This document shows positions 1-10,725 of a stretch of 64,000 nt of DNA, in pieces. The position numbers were made by a program, and so were the translations under genes. Positions within the stretch are counted from its first letter, which is position 1, and each line of letters opens with the position of its first letter. Under the pieces are notes generated by a model. The model was not told the DNA's origin. It saw nothing but the letters and a program-made list of their open reading frames with translations, and searched no databases. Source of the DNA: Lasiosphaeris hirsuta (Eukaryota; Ascomycota; Sordariomycetes; Sordariales; Lasiosphaeriaceae); the NCBI GenBank assembly GCA_030549175.1, contig JAUKUA010000004.1, forward strand, positions 2,108,001 through 2,172,000. Reading direction: 5' to 3'.

Positions 1-279
1 AAAACGGGCAATTTCCATGGTTTGGGAATGTTGGGAATCGGCACACTACCTCTACCTCATGGAAACTAACAGAGACTGGAGTTGTCGCTGAGCGGTGGAC
101 CCCTAGGACCGTGCGCCTCTCTAATCGACGTCATAAGCCCGCTGGAACGCTGCAAGCTGCATCTCGGGTTCTTCAATCCATCAACGCTTTGATACCTTCC
201 ATTAAACATCCCAGCATATCAACACCCATCATCTTTTTACGTGGTACGCTTAACGCTCGCAACCACAGCCCTATACAAA

Positions 280-1854
280 ATGTCGATCCCAGGCTTGGGG
301 CAGATTGCTCCACAGGTAAGATAGCCGCTTTCTTCAGGATCTACCCCTCTGAGCCCCCCCCCCACTGACGCGATCTGCGACGGCTAGCCCGCAACCTCCA
401 ACAAGCGCATAATCCTCCTCAAGCCCCTCTGGGAATACCGCTTCTCTGTACCACGCAACTCACCCGGTGTAGGCGTCCGCCTCCTTACAGGAACCGCCGA
501 CCGCGATGGGACGGAGCTGGCTCTCAGTCGAACCTACACATTCCAGCGCACGCGATCCAAGATCTCGACCTACCAGGGTTGCACCCTCGAGATTTCGGGC
601 GGCCCAGTCGACGACTACGTCAAGGACTACGCCGACCCGAGCGACTCGCCGGCATGTCAATTCGTCAACCTGCACATTGCCTTCCAGGAACTGCGCGAAG
701 CGGCGGCCGCCCGACAGTCGGGTCGTACAGCGGCGCAGGGCCCAAGGGTTATGGTCTGCGGGCCGCGTGGGAGCGGAAAGACAACACTGGCGAGAACGCT
801 AGTTGCACTAGCTGCGAGGGTTGGGGGGCAGCCGTTGATGGCGAATGTCGACCCGGATGAAGGTCTCCTGGCGTTGCCGGGCACTGTCAGTGCAGCTGTG
901 TACGGGACTATGATGGACATTGAGGAGCCTGCCGGTGGGTTCGGAATTGGGAGTACCCCGAGCAGCGGGCCGAATGCGGTGCCGGTCAAGCTTCCGATCG
1001 TTTACTACTTTGGGAGGGAGCGGGTTGAGGATGATGTCCCACACTGGAAGGATGTGGTGAGCAAGCTTGCAAGCTCAGCAAGGGCCAAGCTCAAGGAGGA
1101 CGAGGCCGTGCGGGCGGCGGGCATGTTCCTTGACACGCCGCCGGTGGACTTGGAGAATGGGGGGGTTGATATTTTGGCTCATGCCGCCAGTGAATTTGCG
1201 GGTGAGAACTTGTCGATACAACTAACCGTGTTGCTGTGGGTAGAAGCTAACTCTTTGAGTTTAGCAAATTTCATCCTCGTCTTGGGCTCTGACCAGCTGG
1301 TCTCGGAGCTGCAGAGACATTTCGCGGGGCAGAAGACAAGTCTGGGAGAACCTATCATGGTCGTTCCCCTAGACAAGTCGGATGGCGTGGTACAAAGAGA
1401 CGAGCAATTCATGCGATTCACTCGAGAGGCAACCATTAAAGAGTACTTCTTTGGCGACTCGAAGAGAACGTTGAGCCCATCTACCCAGTCGGTCAGCTTC
1501 GACGATGTTGCCATTTTCAAGGCACCAGACGGTATGCACGACCTGGGTCTCATCGCGGTTGGCAGCAAAGCTAACACTCAAGCAGAATCCGAGGCCTATG
1601 AAGGCCAGCCCGTTCTCGAGCCTGCCGAGATCTCGGCAGAAATGTCACATTGGACACTCGCAATCATGAATGCCTCGGTAAACGACCCTCCTGAGACCAT
1701 CCGACAAGCACCAGTTATAGGATTCATCGCCATTGCAGATGTAGACGAAGACCGGCGACGGCTCAAGGTGCTTTCTCCTGTCAGCGGCCGGCTGGGAAAC
1801 AAACCGCTGGTCTGGGGCCGTTGGCCAGAACCATACATCAACTTGCTTGGCTAG
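280..1854 (+). CDS. CLP1: CLP1, mRNA cleavage and polyadenylation factor subunit
   Basis: Exons 280-315, 388-1201 and 1265-1854 give 479 aa, close to the usual fungal CLP1 length. The second intron (1202-1264, 63 nt) is a multiple of three without a stop, so an unspliced reading also stays open; splicing removes a stretch that breaks the family pattern just before FILVLGSDQL. Visible: an N-terminal CLP1 domain (ELALSRTYTF), a P-loop GPRGSGKT at about residues 137-144, the downstream NVDPDEG and the C-terminal LSPVSGRL block. Members of this family sit in cleavage factor IA and bridge Pcf11 to the 3' end processing machinery in the nucleus; the yeast member binds ATP but is not an active RNA kinase, and activity here cannot be judged. 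The start ATG opens a 36-nt first exon (MSIPGLGQIAPQ). Confidence 0.93.
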
Positions 1855-3524
1855 ACATCTTCTTGACAGATGTGGCCCCAGACGCGGCGTGGGAGGTTGT
1901 TGGTCTACCTTTTATCATTTTTGGAGAGCAATGAGCCTTGGTCGTGTCTCGGCGCGGACACTGATACCCAAACTATGCTGGGGCGTTTGGGGGATAAGGG
2001 AAAGAAAAACAAAAGAGACTCTCACAACAGCGGTTTTGATTCGCAAAGATACGAATGCTTTTGCTGCTTGCTTCGGTGGCTCGTAGCGTAGACACGGGAA
2101 ATCATGGATTGAGATAAGTCACTGTGACGGGCTTGAACGAGCTGTTTGTGAAACCCACCCACGTCACCCCAAGATGCGCCCATGGACATGACTCCGGCAT
2201 TCGAGGGATCAGGTACACAGCATTCTGGAGACGGTTCGCAGCGGCCGCCGTCGGTAATAACTATGTACTGTGATAACGGCAGAGAGATGCAGTCAGACGC
2301 ACTCAGACGCCGCACCAGCCGCCTCGCACGACGTCATCCAATGACAAGGCGACACTCGCCCGAGCGGAGAGTGTTTGCATCGCGCCTCGTTTGCCCCGCG
2401 CTGGTCCTTGCTTGTCTTTCACTCCTTGTCCTGATCGCTGCTGTCCTGTGCAATCCCAGCAGCCTAACCGCGCACTCGGGGAGCCCTCGAGCCCACGGGG
2501 TATCCGAGCTCTCAAAGTCTTTTTGTCCAGTCGTGATAGCTCCCGCGCTCTCCTCGCTTTATCATTTCCCGCCTTGCACAGTGCACAATGCCTCTGTGTA
2601 CTATACTACCCTGTGTTCGACATCTCGAGGACAGTGCAGGAAGAAAGGGGCGGGAAGGGTGAAGTGATATCTTTGACGAGGAATTGCTTTTCTGCCTGTG
2701 GCTTGAACAGATCTCTTGACTTTGTCACCGCTTTTGTCACTGGCGCTTCATCTCATCACCCAAATGTCGAGGAGAAGTGCGACCCAATCGGCATGGCGCA
2801 AATGCATCTCGCAAAAGAAAGGCGCGGGTTAGAATAGTCCTCGCAGCTGGAGCCCCTCGAGCCGCCACGGCTGGCAGGTCTGCAGGTCTGCAGGTCTGCA
2901 TTCACGGGCTTCTCAGCTCAGCGCTCGTCTCTTCCTAAATCCCAAACGAGCAAACTAACATTATTTTCGGAGTCAATTTCCGAATTAAGCGCGGTACTCT
3001 GGAGGACCACCAGCACACCCTCCCGGGTCAGGACGGTGTCCATCTCACGACTCCGTGTCCATCTCAGTCTCGAGCCACAGCACCGGAAGCAAACAGCACG
3101 GCGGCCCCCTCGGACATTCCGGGCCTTCACTTGGCGCATCGAAAACGGCAAACGGTAAAACGTCTGTCCTGTCACGTCCCCTCCTGGACACGCGGCATGC
3201 TCTAGCCAATGATGGCGCCAACGGTTCTCGCTGCAATCGCTGCATCAGTGCGCTAGGGCACATTGCCCCCCTCGGAGCTGGGTCGCTTGGGCCAACCTTA
3301 AGGCGGCGGGACGGCAGGCGCGGCTCCATCATGCACAAGATCGAGCGCCCCGCGATCCCTTAAGCGATTTATGCTAGGTACATGGACTCGTACTACAAGT
3401 GATCCCGGCTGGCGGTGTCTGTCACTTTTGCCCTCCCCCTCCGTCTTCGCCAAGTCACTCTGACTTGTGCTGCTCGCTCTCGCTCTCACGCTCTCACGTT
3501 GGCCGCATCACACATCACTGCGCC

Positions 3525-3546
3525 AAAAAAAAAAAAAAAAAAAAAA
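3525..3546 (+). repeat. A22 homopolymer
   Basis: A run of 22 A within the intergenic region upstream of the receptor gene. No flanking target-site duplication or retroelement body was seen, so it is listed only as a homopolymer. Confidence 0.9.
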
Positions 3547-4243
3547 GTACAGCATACACCGTAGAGCTGGGAGGGTGGTGACGAGGCATGACTTCATGCG
3601 ACGGGAGCGGTCAAACAGCGGGGTGCGATTCGAGCTCTGAGGTGAGTTGGGTGGATTGCTGGCGGTGGGAAAGCTTTTGGCGGAGCACACGACCCCAACT
3701 CTAAAAAAGTACGCGGCCTGTTAGACGATAAATCCACAAATCCTCGACGAATCCTTTATGCCTTGGCCATAATCTCGATACGGCTGCGGTTTTGTGGTTT
3801 CCGGCGCCTGCCTGGCCAGTAGTCGCCAACCACATTTTGTGCGTCGACATGGTCCCTGCCAGTGTGGTCCCTGGTTCGGATTTGGCCCCGACGAGCGGAT
3901 TCGTACGCGAGGGCGGTGGCCCCTTGCTTCCCGCCTCCCCCCTCCGAATGACACCCCCAACTTTTCCTTTTGCCCTCATCTTGCATGTCGTATGTCCTTT
4001 CCCTCGAGACGAGACAGCAACAAACAAGCGCGAGGCAGACCATTGCTTTTTGAGGCACCCCAAAGCCCAACTCACTTGGCCCTTGCTTGGCCCTTTGTCT
4101 GCAGAGTGGTCCCCACTGTCTTACCTGGGTCGGGTCGTCAGGCCCGGACAGACAAGTCACCATGACCTGGGCTGTTCATGTTGATCCCTTTCTTCTACAC
4201 GTATCTCCCAGACCTGCCCAGACCTGAGGTCGAATTGGGAGGT

Positions 4244-4262
4244 GGGGGGGGGGGGGGGGGGG
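4244..4262 (+). repeat. G19 homopolymer
   Basis: A run of 19 G about 700 bp upstream of the receptor start codon. Such runs are length-unstable and sequence-error prone, and G runs can form quadruplexes. No function is claimed. Confidence 0.9.
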
Positions 4263-4960
4263 AGGGAGAGGCTTGCTTCTTCACATCTCATCCCACCCCA
4301 TCTTGGTGTCTACACCGCACCGTGTCATAGCATATACATACCATCCCGTCCTTGTCCTTTCTCACCCTCTCTCCTTTCTCCGCGGCTTTGCTTTACAGCT
4401 ACATCACCCGCCGTTCTCCTTGCTGCCTCCAATGCTCTCTCTCTGTCGTCTGCCTTGCTCCACACATTCCCCTCGCAGCGTAGCTTTGCATGCAACTCTG
4501 CCAGATCTCGGAATTCGAGGCACTTTAAGATTTGCGGGTTGTTACCCCGTCGCCGAATACTGCGTTTCAGGCCAAGGGCAGCAGCACCTAATTCTCGCCC
4601 GGGTTGCAGCTTCCAAACTCTCTCCTTCGTCCTGACGCCGAGTTGACGGTGCCTCCTGCCCATACACACGTCGACGCCCACGCGCACACTCGCATTCGCA
4701 GAAACCGGCACCCCAGCATCTGGTTTCCTCTCTTGTTTTTGGGTCACCGCGAAGTCTAGCGACAACTCGAGACTGCTGCCAGCTACCTCGCCCAACTTAA
4801 CGCCGTCTGGCCCCCCCGCCTTACCATGATCATGCCTTGGACCCTTGATGGATCTCCCTCCAGATAGCGGGTTGGATCCAAGGTCTCGCCAGTTGGCGGA
4901 CAAGACGCTGCCCTTCTCCAGGATAACATCGCCTAGATACTAGCCCCAACATCGCCCTGG

Positions 4961-6963
4961 ATGGTTTTGCTGGGACACCTCCTCGCGAGGGTTATGACCG
5001 GGTCGCTGCCCCCGCCAGTCGTGGCTCGAGATGGCGCCGATGGTGGCCGTATGCAGCATGAGGTCTATGTCCTGGCAATTCTTTCGCTCACCTTCGCCTC
5101 TATCAGCGTCGTGTCGACCCTGTCAACCCTTTACTGGTTCGTCAAGATGAGAAGGGGGTTCCGGCACGAGTAAGCCTTTACACCTGCCCCCAAATCTGGC
5201 ATTCCGCCCCTAAACCACCACTAACACCACCTAGGTTGATAATGTTACTCATCCAAAGCGACTTCGTCAAGTCTGCAGCTTTCGTTGTTTTTCCTATCGT
5301 CAGCTTACTTCGAGGTACTGTTGCGTCAGACTCAGCCTTTTGCCAAGCAAGCGGCTTCGCCCTCGCCGTGGGCATCGAGTCATCGGATATCGCCGTCCTC
5401 CTGATCGCTTTGCACTCCGTCATGTACATCTTTCGTCCGAGGTCTGGCCTGTACCCGTACCGACGGATAGCTTATCTGGTCTACTACGTGTTTCCAGTTA
5501 TCATCGCATCCCTGGCCTTCATTAATGGGTCCGGGTACGAGAATGTTGGTCACTACTGCTACCTCCGAACCGACGGCGGCTGGCGTCGGCTTGCTCTTAG
5601 TTGGATACCTCGCTATATCATTGGGATAGGTATCGTGGTGATATACGCCTTCATCTACATATACATCCGCAGGAGAATGGACGACTATGGGAGGAGGAGC
5701 TCTGGGAACTTTCCCGAACGGCGATCGCAGCTATGGTACGAGGTGCCTCCCACGCCACGGATCAAGTACCATGGACTGCTGTCGTCTGCACCGAATTCAA
5801 GAAGGGGGTCCGCAGCAGAGTCGATCGCAAAGGACCGCCAGAGGTCCGTGTCGTCTATAAGTTCCTTCGGTCTGGGTAATAGCCATGCCACAGGGCCGAA
5901 GCCGTTGAACAAGACTCCTACGCCCTCTAAGCAGTCGATGCAATGGAACTGGTCCGGATTCAAGCAGCCTAGGAGATCTTCTGGAGAGACGTCACTCTTC
6001 CCAGATGAGACGGAGGACCCGCTCACCCCGAATGCCGCCCCTGTGTCGGCCCCGCTGCCCGTCCACTCGGCACAAGTCGCCCACGAAACCGTGTCCGAAG
6101 ACCCCTCTGAATCCTCGACGGCTGGCGCTCAATCCTTTTGGCGCCGACCCTTAGGCTCGAGCCTCCCTACCCCCGGCACCCCAGGTCCCGGGGCCACGGA
6201 TGATCACCTCTCGGTGCAGCGACAAAATGTCTCGCTTCCGAACATCATTACCATGCTACGAAAAGGCCCTCCCAACGACCGGCGACGTGCCACAGCCCCG
6301 GCGCCAGATCATTTCAGCTGGCGCCACCACCTCGGCCTACAACAAGTTTCGACGACCGAAACCTCGCCCATCCTCAATTCGCCCGGCACGCTAGTATGGG
6401 AGGACGAGTTCAGCGTGTCCAAGAACCGCGAAAAGATCCGCCGCCAGCTGCGTTCGCTGTTTGTCTACCCGCTCGTCTACATGTTTGTCTGGCTCTTCCC
6501 TTTTGTATCGCATGTCATGGGCTACGATGACGCAGTGCGCTCGGGCGACCCGTTTTGGCTCTTGGTGGTTGGCATCATCAGCCTGTGTGTGCAGGGCGCC
6601 GTCGACTGCGCACTATTTACGCTGCGCGAACGGCCGTGGCGGCACGAGGCGGCGGGCGCGGCTGGCGGGTTCTGGGGCGCCCTGGGCAAGAGATTGGCGG
6701 TCAACTGGGACGGCAGCTGGCGTGACGTGGGCATGGCAGGGCGCACTCGCGAAGAAATGATGGTGGATGGGCGGCTTGCGCGTCAGAGGAGGGAGGAGGA
6801 GATCGCCTTTGAGAGGGCGATGCGCGCGAGCTTTGGGCAGTCGGGGCTGCAGCTGCCGCCGAAAAAGGTTGTGAGGGAGTGGTGGGACATTGAGGTGGAC
6901 GGCACGTGGGATGACAGTGAGTGGGAGGATGAGGATAGGAGGGAAGCTAGGCAGGAGGTTTGA
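4961..6963 (+). CDS. Git3-family G protein-coupled receptor
   Basis: Exons 4961-5169 and 5235-6963 give 645 aa; the splice restores FRHELIMLLIQSDFVKS, the usual end of TM1 into TM2 in this family. Hydrophobic segments: TM1 about residues 29-55, TM2 starting at LIMLLIQSDF, TM3 around IAVLLIALHSVMYIF, TM4 around LVYYVFPVIIASLAF, TM5 around YIIGIGIVVIYAFIYIYI. A Ser/Pro-rich cytoplasmic loop of roughly 240 residues follows, then TM6 (LFVYPLVYMFVWLFPF) and TM7 (LLVVGIISLCVQGAVDCALF), matching the split Git3 N/Git3 C arrangement. Known members sense glucose or other carbon/amino-acid cues at the plasma membrane and act through a G-alpha to the cAMP-PKA pathway; the ligand here is unknown. Start chosen as the ATG giving a short extracellular N-terminus before TM1. 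Confidence 0.88.
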
Positions 6964-7627
6964 GTGTGTTCGACAGCAGCACCGTGTTTCCTTTTGTGGG
7001 CTGAGTTGGTTACGGCGTCTGGGCTTACGATCTATACCCCCTCCTTTTCTTGAATTGGTGGCATATTTTGCAAGGCGCACGGGGTGGCTATGGGCTGGGT
7101 TGTTTAGGCATTATTGTGTATAGGAGTTTACCGGATTCATACTCTGGGAGTTTTTCAGGAGACGCAGAGGTACGGAGTCCCGGGAGAATGATCACGGTCA
7201 ACAGGGTTACACGGTAGCAGACGCAAGTCAGCAGGATCTTCCCGCTCATCCTAGTGTACCTAGTGTAGTGTGGTGTTAGACAGGGGCACGCGCATCAGGG
7301 GGATCGACGACCCGGCTTGGCAAACATCAGGGGTTCAATGGATCCCACATGGAGCTTGACCGATCGTCAGACCTCATGAAGATGTGTCTCACAGCACGGT
7401 GCTGCGCTAGCCGGCTTGACGTGTGCCCGTTATCGTTAGCGTCGGCTGGGTGGTAGCGAGGAGCAAAAGGGCCGAGGGGAGATGGTCTAGCCTCAGCGGA
7501 GTGGAGTGTGTGGGCTTGGGTGTGAATAAAGGCATGATATGGAGAGAAGGCCCGAAAAGTCAGTTTTGTTTTTGCTAAGCATCGATCATATATACATAGA
7601 AACGTAGTAATGTTAACAATGGTGTAA
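6964..7627. other. Convergent intergenic region
   Basis: 664 bp between the 3' ends of the receptor gene (+) and the amidotransferase gene (-). It should hold both 3' untranslated regions. No coding pattern, repeat or RNA gene was seen. Confidence 0.6.
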
Positions 7628-8483
7628 TCAATACTTGTGCAGCTCGGGCGGCGGCGCGGGCGGCTCCTGGAGAAATTTAAGGAAGACGCGGGCCATCAGC
7701 ACGCCGTCCTGCTCGTCGGCGCGCCGGTCCATGCCACTCTGGAAGAGGTCGTCGCTAAAGAGCCCCGTGGCGTGGCGGGTCTCGAGGATCTCCTGCATAA
7801 TATCGTCGGTGAACTCGGGGTGGCCCTGGACCGTGATGACGCGCCCCGGTACGATGAAGCCGTGGTTGGGGCACTTGTCGGTCGAGGCGAGGAGCTCCGC
7901 GCCGGCCGGCACGCCGAGGGCTTGGTCGCGGTGCATTTGTTGGATTTTCTGGACGCTTGGGTCAGTTCATCGTGGACTGCATGGAGAGAGAAAAGGGGGG
8001 GGGGGGGGGGGGGGGGCATACGAGAGTTTCCTTGCCAAACAGCTCGCACCCCTTCTCGCTCAACCGGGTCTCGGTCACGCTGATCTCCCACCCGGCGTCG
8101 GACCGCCGCACCGGCACGCCCATCGCCCGCGCGACGATCTGGTGGCCGAAGCAGATGCCGACGACGCGGATGCGCAGGTCGATCAGCGCCTTGCGCGTAA
8201 ACTCCACCAGCGCCGTGATCCACTCGTCGTCCCTGAAGGCCGAGTGCTTGGACCCGGTGATGAGCACGGCATCGATGGCGTCTAGGGAGGGGTACGCAGT
8301 CACGTCGTCGACCACGTGGTGCCGCGAGAGGGTGAGGAGCGAGGAGAGCGGCGCGGGGGCGGCGGCGCGTGTAAAGAGGTGTGTGAAGACGCCGTGGTAG
8401 CCTTTGTAGCGCGCGTCAATGCCCGGGAGCGGCGTGTCGGCCTCGAGGATGGCTAGTCGGAGGGGGGTTGGGGTGGAGCCCAT
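7628..8483 (-). CDS. Class I glutamine amidotransferase-like protein
   Basis: Two exons on the minus strand, 8483-8022 and 7948-7628, give 260 aa. The junction is phase 0 and joins ...GKETL to KIQQMHRD. Motifs: nucleophile elbow GICFGHQI around residue 115, a conserved MHRD block, and VQGHPEF carrying the His-x-Glu of the Cys-His-Glu triad. The length and lack of a synthetase domain fit stand-alone GMP-synthase-like amidotransferases of fungi, whose substrate is generally unknown. The start ATG is in a GATGGTGATGG-type context; an in-frame ATG at 8567 would add about 28 residues not typical for the family. The intron carries a 22-nt homopolymer. Confidence 0.88.
7995..8016 (+). repeat. G22 run inside the amidotransferase intron (C22 in the transcript)
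   Basis: A run of 22 G on the plus strand, hence C22 in the transcript, begins five bases after the 5' splice site (GTATG) of a 73-nt intron (7949-8021). It fills almost a third of the intron. Confidence 0.9.
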
Positions 8484-9198
8484 GGTGATGGTGATGGTAA
8501 TGTTTGGGGGGGAAGGTGCGTGGAGGGATATGTGGTACTGTGTAAATGGATATATGCGGGTGGTCAAAACGTGAATGATGTGCAGTGAAATTTATGTATG
8601 TTTATAGATGCAATGTTTGGTCGGTACGGTCCGTAGGTAGGTAGGGTTTCTGATGTTGTGTGTAAGCAACCGTTCGACGGGTGTTGAGTTATGCGGTGTG
8701 AGGTGTCGATATAGGAGACGTTGGATTAGAAAAACAATATGGGATGAATAATAGTGTGCTACTCCCGAACGCTTCTCCCTCTCGCGATAGTACAGCCTTC
8801 CATGTCAACGGCATTCGGCATCGAGGGAGAAGAGGCGGTTGGGAGTCGGAAACGTCTCCGGCGGGGCTTATCAGACCCCTATGGCGACCGATAAGCCACC
8901 CCAACGCTCCGCTGTCGGCCTTTCAGGGGTTCGTCAGCCAGCAACAACGCCAAGCGCCGTTGAATGGATGCCAGCAGCAAAACCGGGAACGAACCCCTGC
9001 AGCCCTGCTGCCCTGCCACCTGTTGTGACGGATCCAACTATCTGTGGGGTAACCAACAGTGAGCCGTTCGAGTTACTTCGAGATGCTAGTTTTCAACTTA
9101 CCGATTGCCTTGTTAGCAACTGTTGCGATTGTTCCAAGTGGATATTTGGCGCGGATACACATTGTACAAACTTGGAGCCGGCTCAAACCACGCGTAAA
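8484..9198. promoter_or_regulatory. Divergent promoter region of amidotransferase and PPX1
   Basis: 715 bp between two divergent start codons, so both promoters and leaders must lie here. An open frame from 8839 runs into PPX1 exon 1 but has no family-like sequence before MASPARISLK. No clear TATA box was assigned. Confidence 0.5.
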
Positions 9199-10461
9199 AT
9201 GGCCTCCCCGGCACGCATCTCCCTCAAGACATTTTTGTCGACAGCCAGGAAATCCCTGGCGGCTCCCTCGGCGCAAAGACCAAGCCCGTTGACATTTGTG
9301 ATCGGGAACGAGTCGGCAGGCAAGTTGACTCAACCCCTCTAAAATACAGTTTCAACAAAAGACTCACCCGCACCAGATCTTGACTCCATCTGCTCGGCCG
9401 TGCTCCTCGCCTACTTTCGCACCCACACGCCGCCACACACCCTGCACATACCGCTCTCCAACCTCCCCCGCGCCGACCTCGCCCTCCGCCCCGAGCTCAC
9501 CGCCATCCTCCGTCCTGCCGGTCTGAGCCCCGACGACTTTCTCACGCTCTCCGACTTCCCCAAAGACGGCCCCCGCCCCGACCAAACCCAATGGCTCCTC
9601 GTCGACCACAACGCCCCGACTGGCTTCCTCGCTAACTACCTCACTACCGCCTCACCCTCCGAATCCAGCCCCATCATCGGCTGCATCGACCACCACGACG
9701 ACGAAGGCGTCGTGCCCGCCTCCTCGGATCCGCGCGTCTTCGCAAAGTGCGGCAGCTGCATGAGCCTGGTCCTCGACCACGTCAAGCCCGCCTGGGTCGC
9801 CCTCCCGCCCTCGCGTGAGATTGACAGCCAGCTGTCCTACCTCGCTCTCGGCCCCATTCTCATCGACACGACGAACCTGGCATCCAAGGACAAGACCACG
9901 GAATGGGACGTGCGTGCGGTGGCCCTCGCCGAGGCCAACCTCCAGGGGGGCGGCTACGACAGGACGGGCTACTTTGACGCCATCTCCGAGCTGAAGGAGG
10001 ACATCTCGGGACTGTCGTTCCGTGATGTCCTGAGGAAGGACTACAAGCGCTGGGCCGACGGGGGGTTGGTGTTGGGAATGTCGTCGGTGGTGCAGGGGAT
10101 CGAGTACTTGACGACGGAACTGGGGGATAGGGACGGGTTTTTGGAGGCGCTAAAGAGCTGGTCAAAGGAACAGGGGTTGGATATCGCGGCTGTCATGACG
10201 GTTTCGCGGCCTCGCGGCGTTTTCACGCGCGAGTTATTGGTGTGGGCGTTCGGAGAACAGGGGATCAGGGTAGCGAAACAGTTTGTGGATAAGAATAAGG
10301 AGGCATTGGGCTTGGAGGCGTGGGGGAAGGGGGGGCTGGATGGGGAGGATGGAGAACAGGGGGGCTGGAGGGTGTGCTGGACGCAGAGACGGGTGGAGAG
10401 TAGCAGGAAGCAAGTTGCACCGATGCTCAGGGAGGCGATGCAAGATGCATCCAAGTTATAG
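9199..10461 (+). CDS. PPX1: Exopolyphosphatase, DHH family
   Basis: Exons 9199-9319 and 9377-10461 give 401 aa, close to the yeast PPX1 size. The intron is a GC-AG intron: the donor reads AG|GCAAGT, the acceptor CACCAG. The join creates GNESADLDS (residues 36-44), the first metal-binding motif, which no reading without this splice gives. Further DHH-family motifs: LVDHN (Asp about 117), IDHHDDEG (Asp-His-His about 145-147), IDTTN (Asp about 204), and a C-terminal DHHA2-like region. The enzyme removes terminal phosphate from linear polyphosphate chains with divalent metal, in cytosol and other compartments. It shares a 715-bp divergent promoter with the amidotransferase gene. Confidence 0.93.
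9320..9376 (+). other. GC-AG intron of PPX1
   Basis: 57-nt intron with GCAAGT at the 5' end and CAG at the 3' end. GC donors are a minority class in fungi and need a strong match to U1 snRNA elsewhere in the site, which is what AG|GCAAGT shows. No alternative GT donor restores the conserved metal-binding motif in frame. Confidence 0.85.
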
Positions 10462-10725
10462 GAACCAAGGCTACTACTGACTTCCCTCAAGCAAGACTTT
10501 TTTGCTGTCAAACGACTGTTGATGCTCTTTCGCCTCGTCTCTACCAATGGGTATTTCATGTCTTGTACAGGTATGGTACACATGCCTCGGACGTCTTGCC
10601 CCTTGTCTAATTCCTAAACCTCATGTAAGCTTCTCCCGGCCCGAAACGCAACAATGCTTGTAGTTTACATATATGATACAAAAAAAGAACCATGGCTAAA
10701 AGTGCCAACGCCACACAGCGACATA

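Larger units (their letters stand above)
1855..4960. other. Long intergenic region / probable 5' leader of the receptor gene
   Basis: About 3.1 kb without a convincing gene. Several short open frames exist but none has a recognisable domain, codon pattern or splice structure. It holds a short direct repeat of gcaggtct around 2874-2898, an A22 run at 3525-3546, a G19 run at 4244-4262 and a CT-rich stretch at about 4340-4480. Pyrimidine-rich leaders are common before fungal start sites, so the last part may be the promoter and transcribed leader of the GPCR gene. This is inference. Confidence 0.5.

Noticed and set aside
2182..2667. 161-codon open frame in the upstream intergenic region
   Set aside because: Overlaps other frames on both strands, with no domain, no family-like codon pattern and no splice partner.
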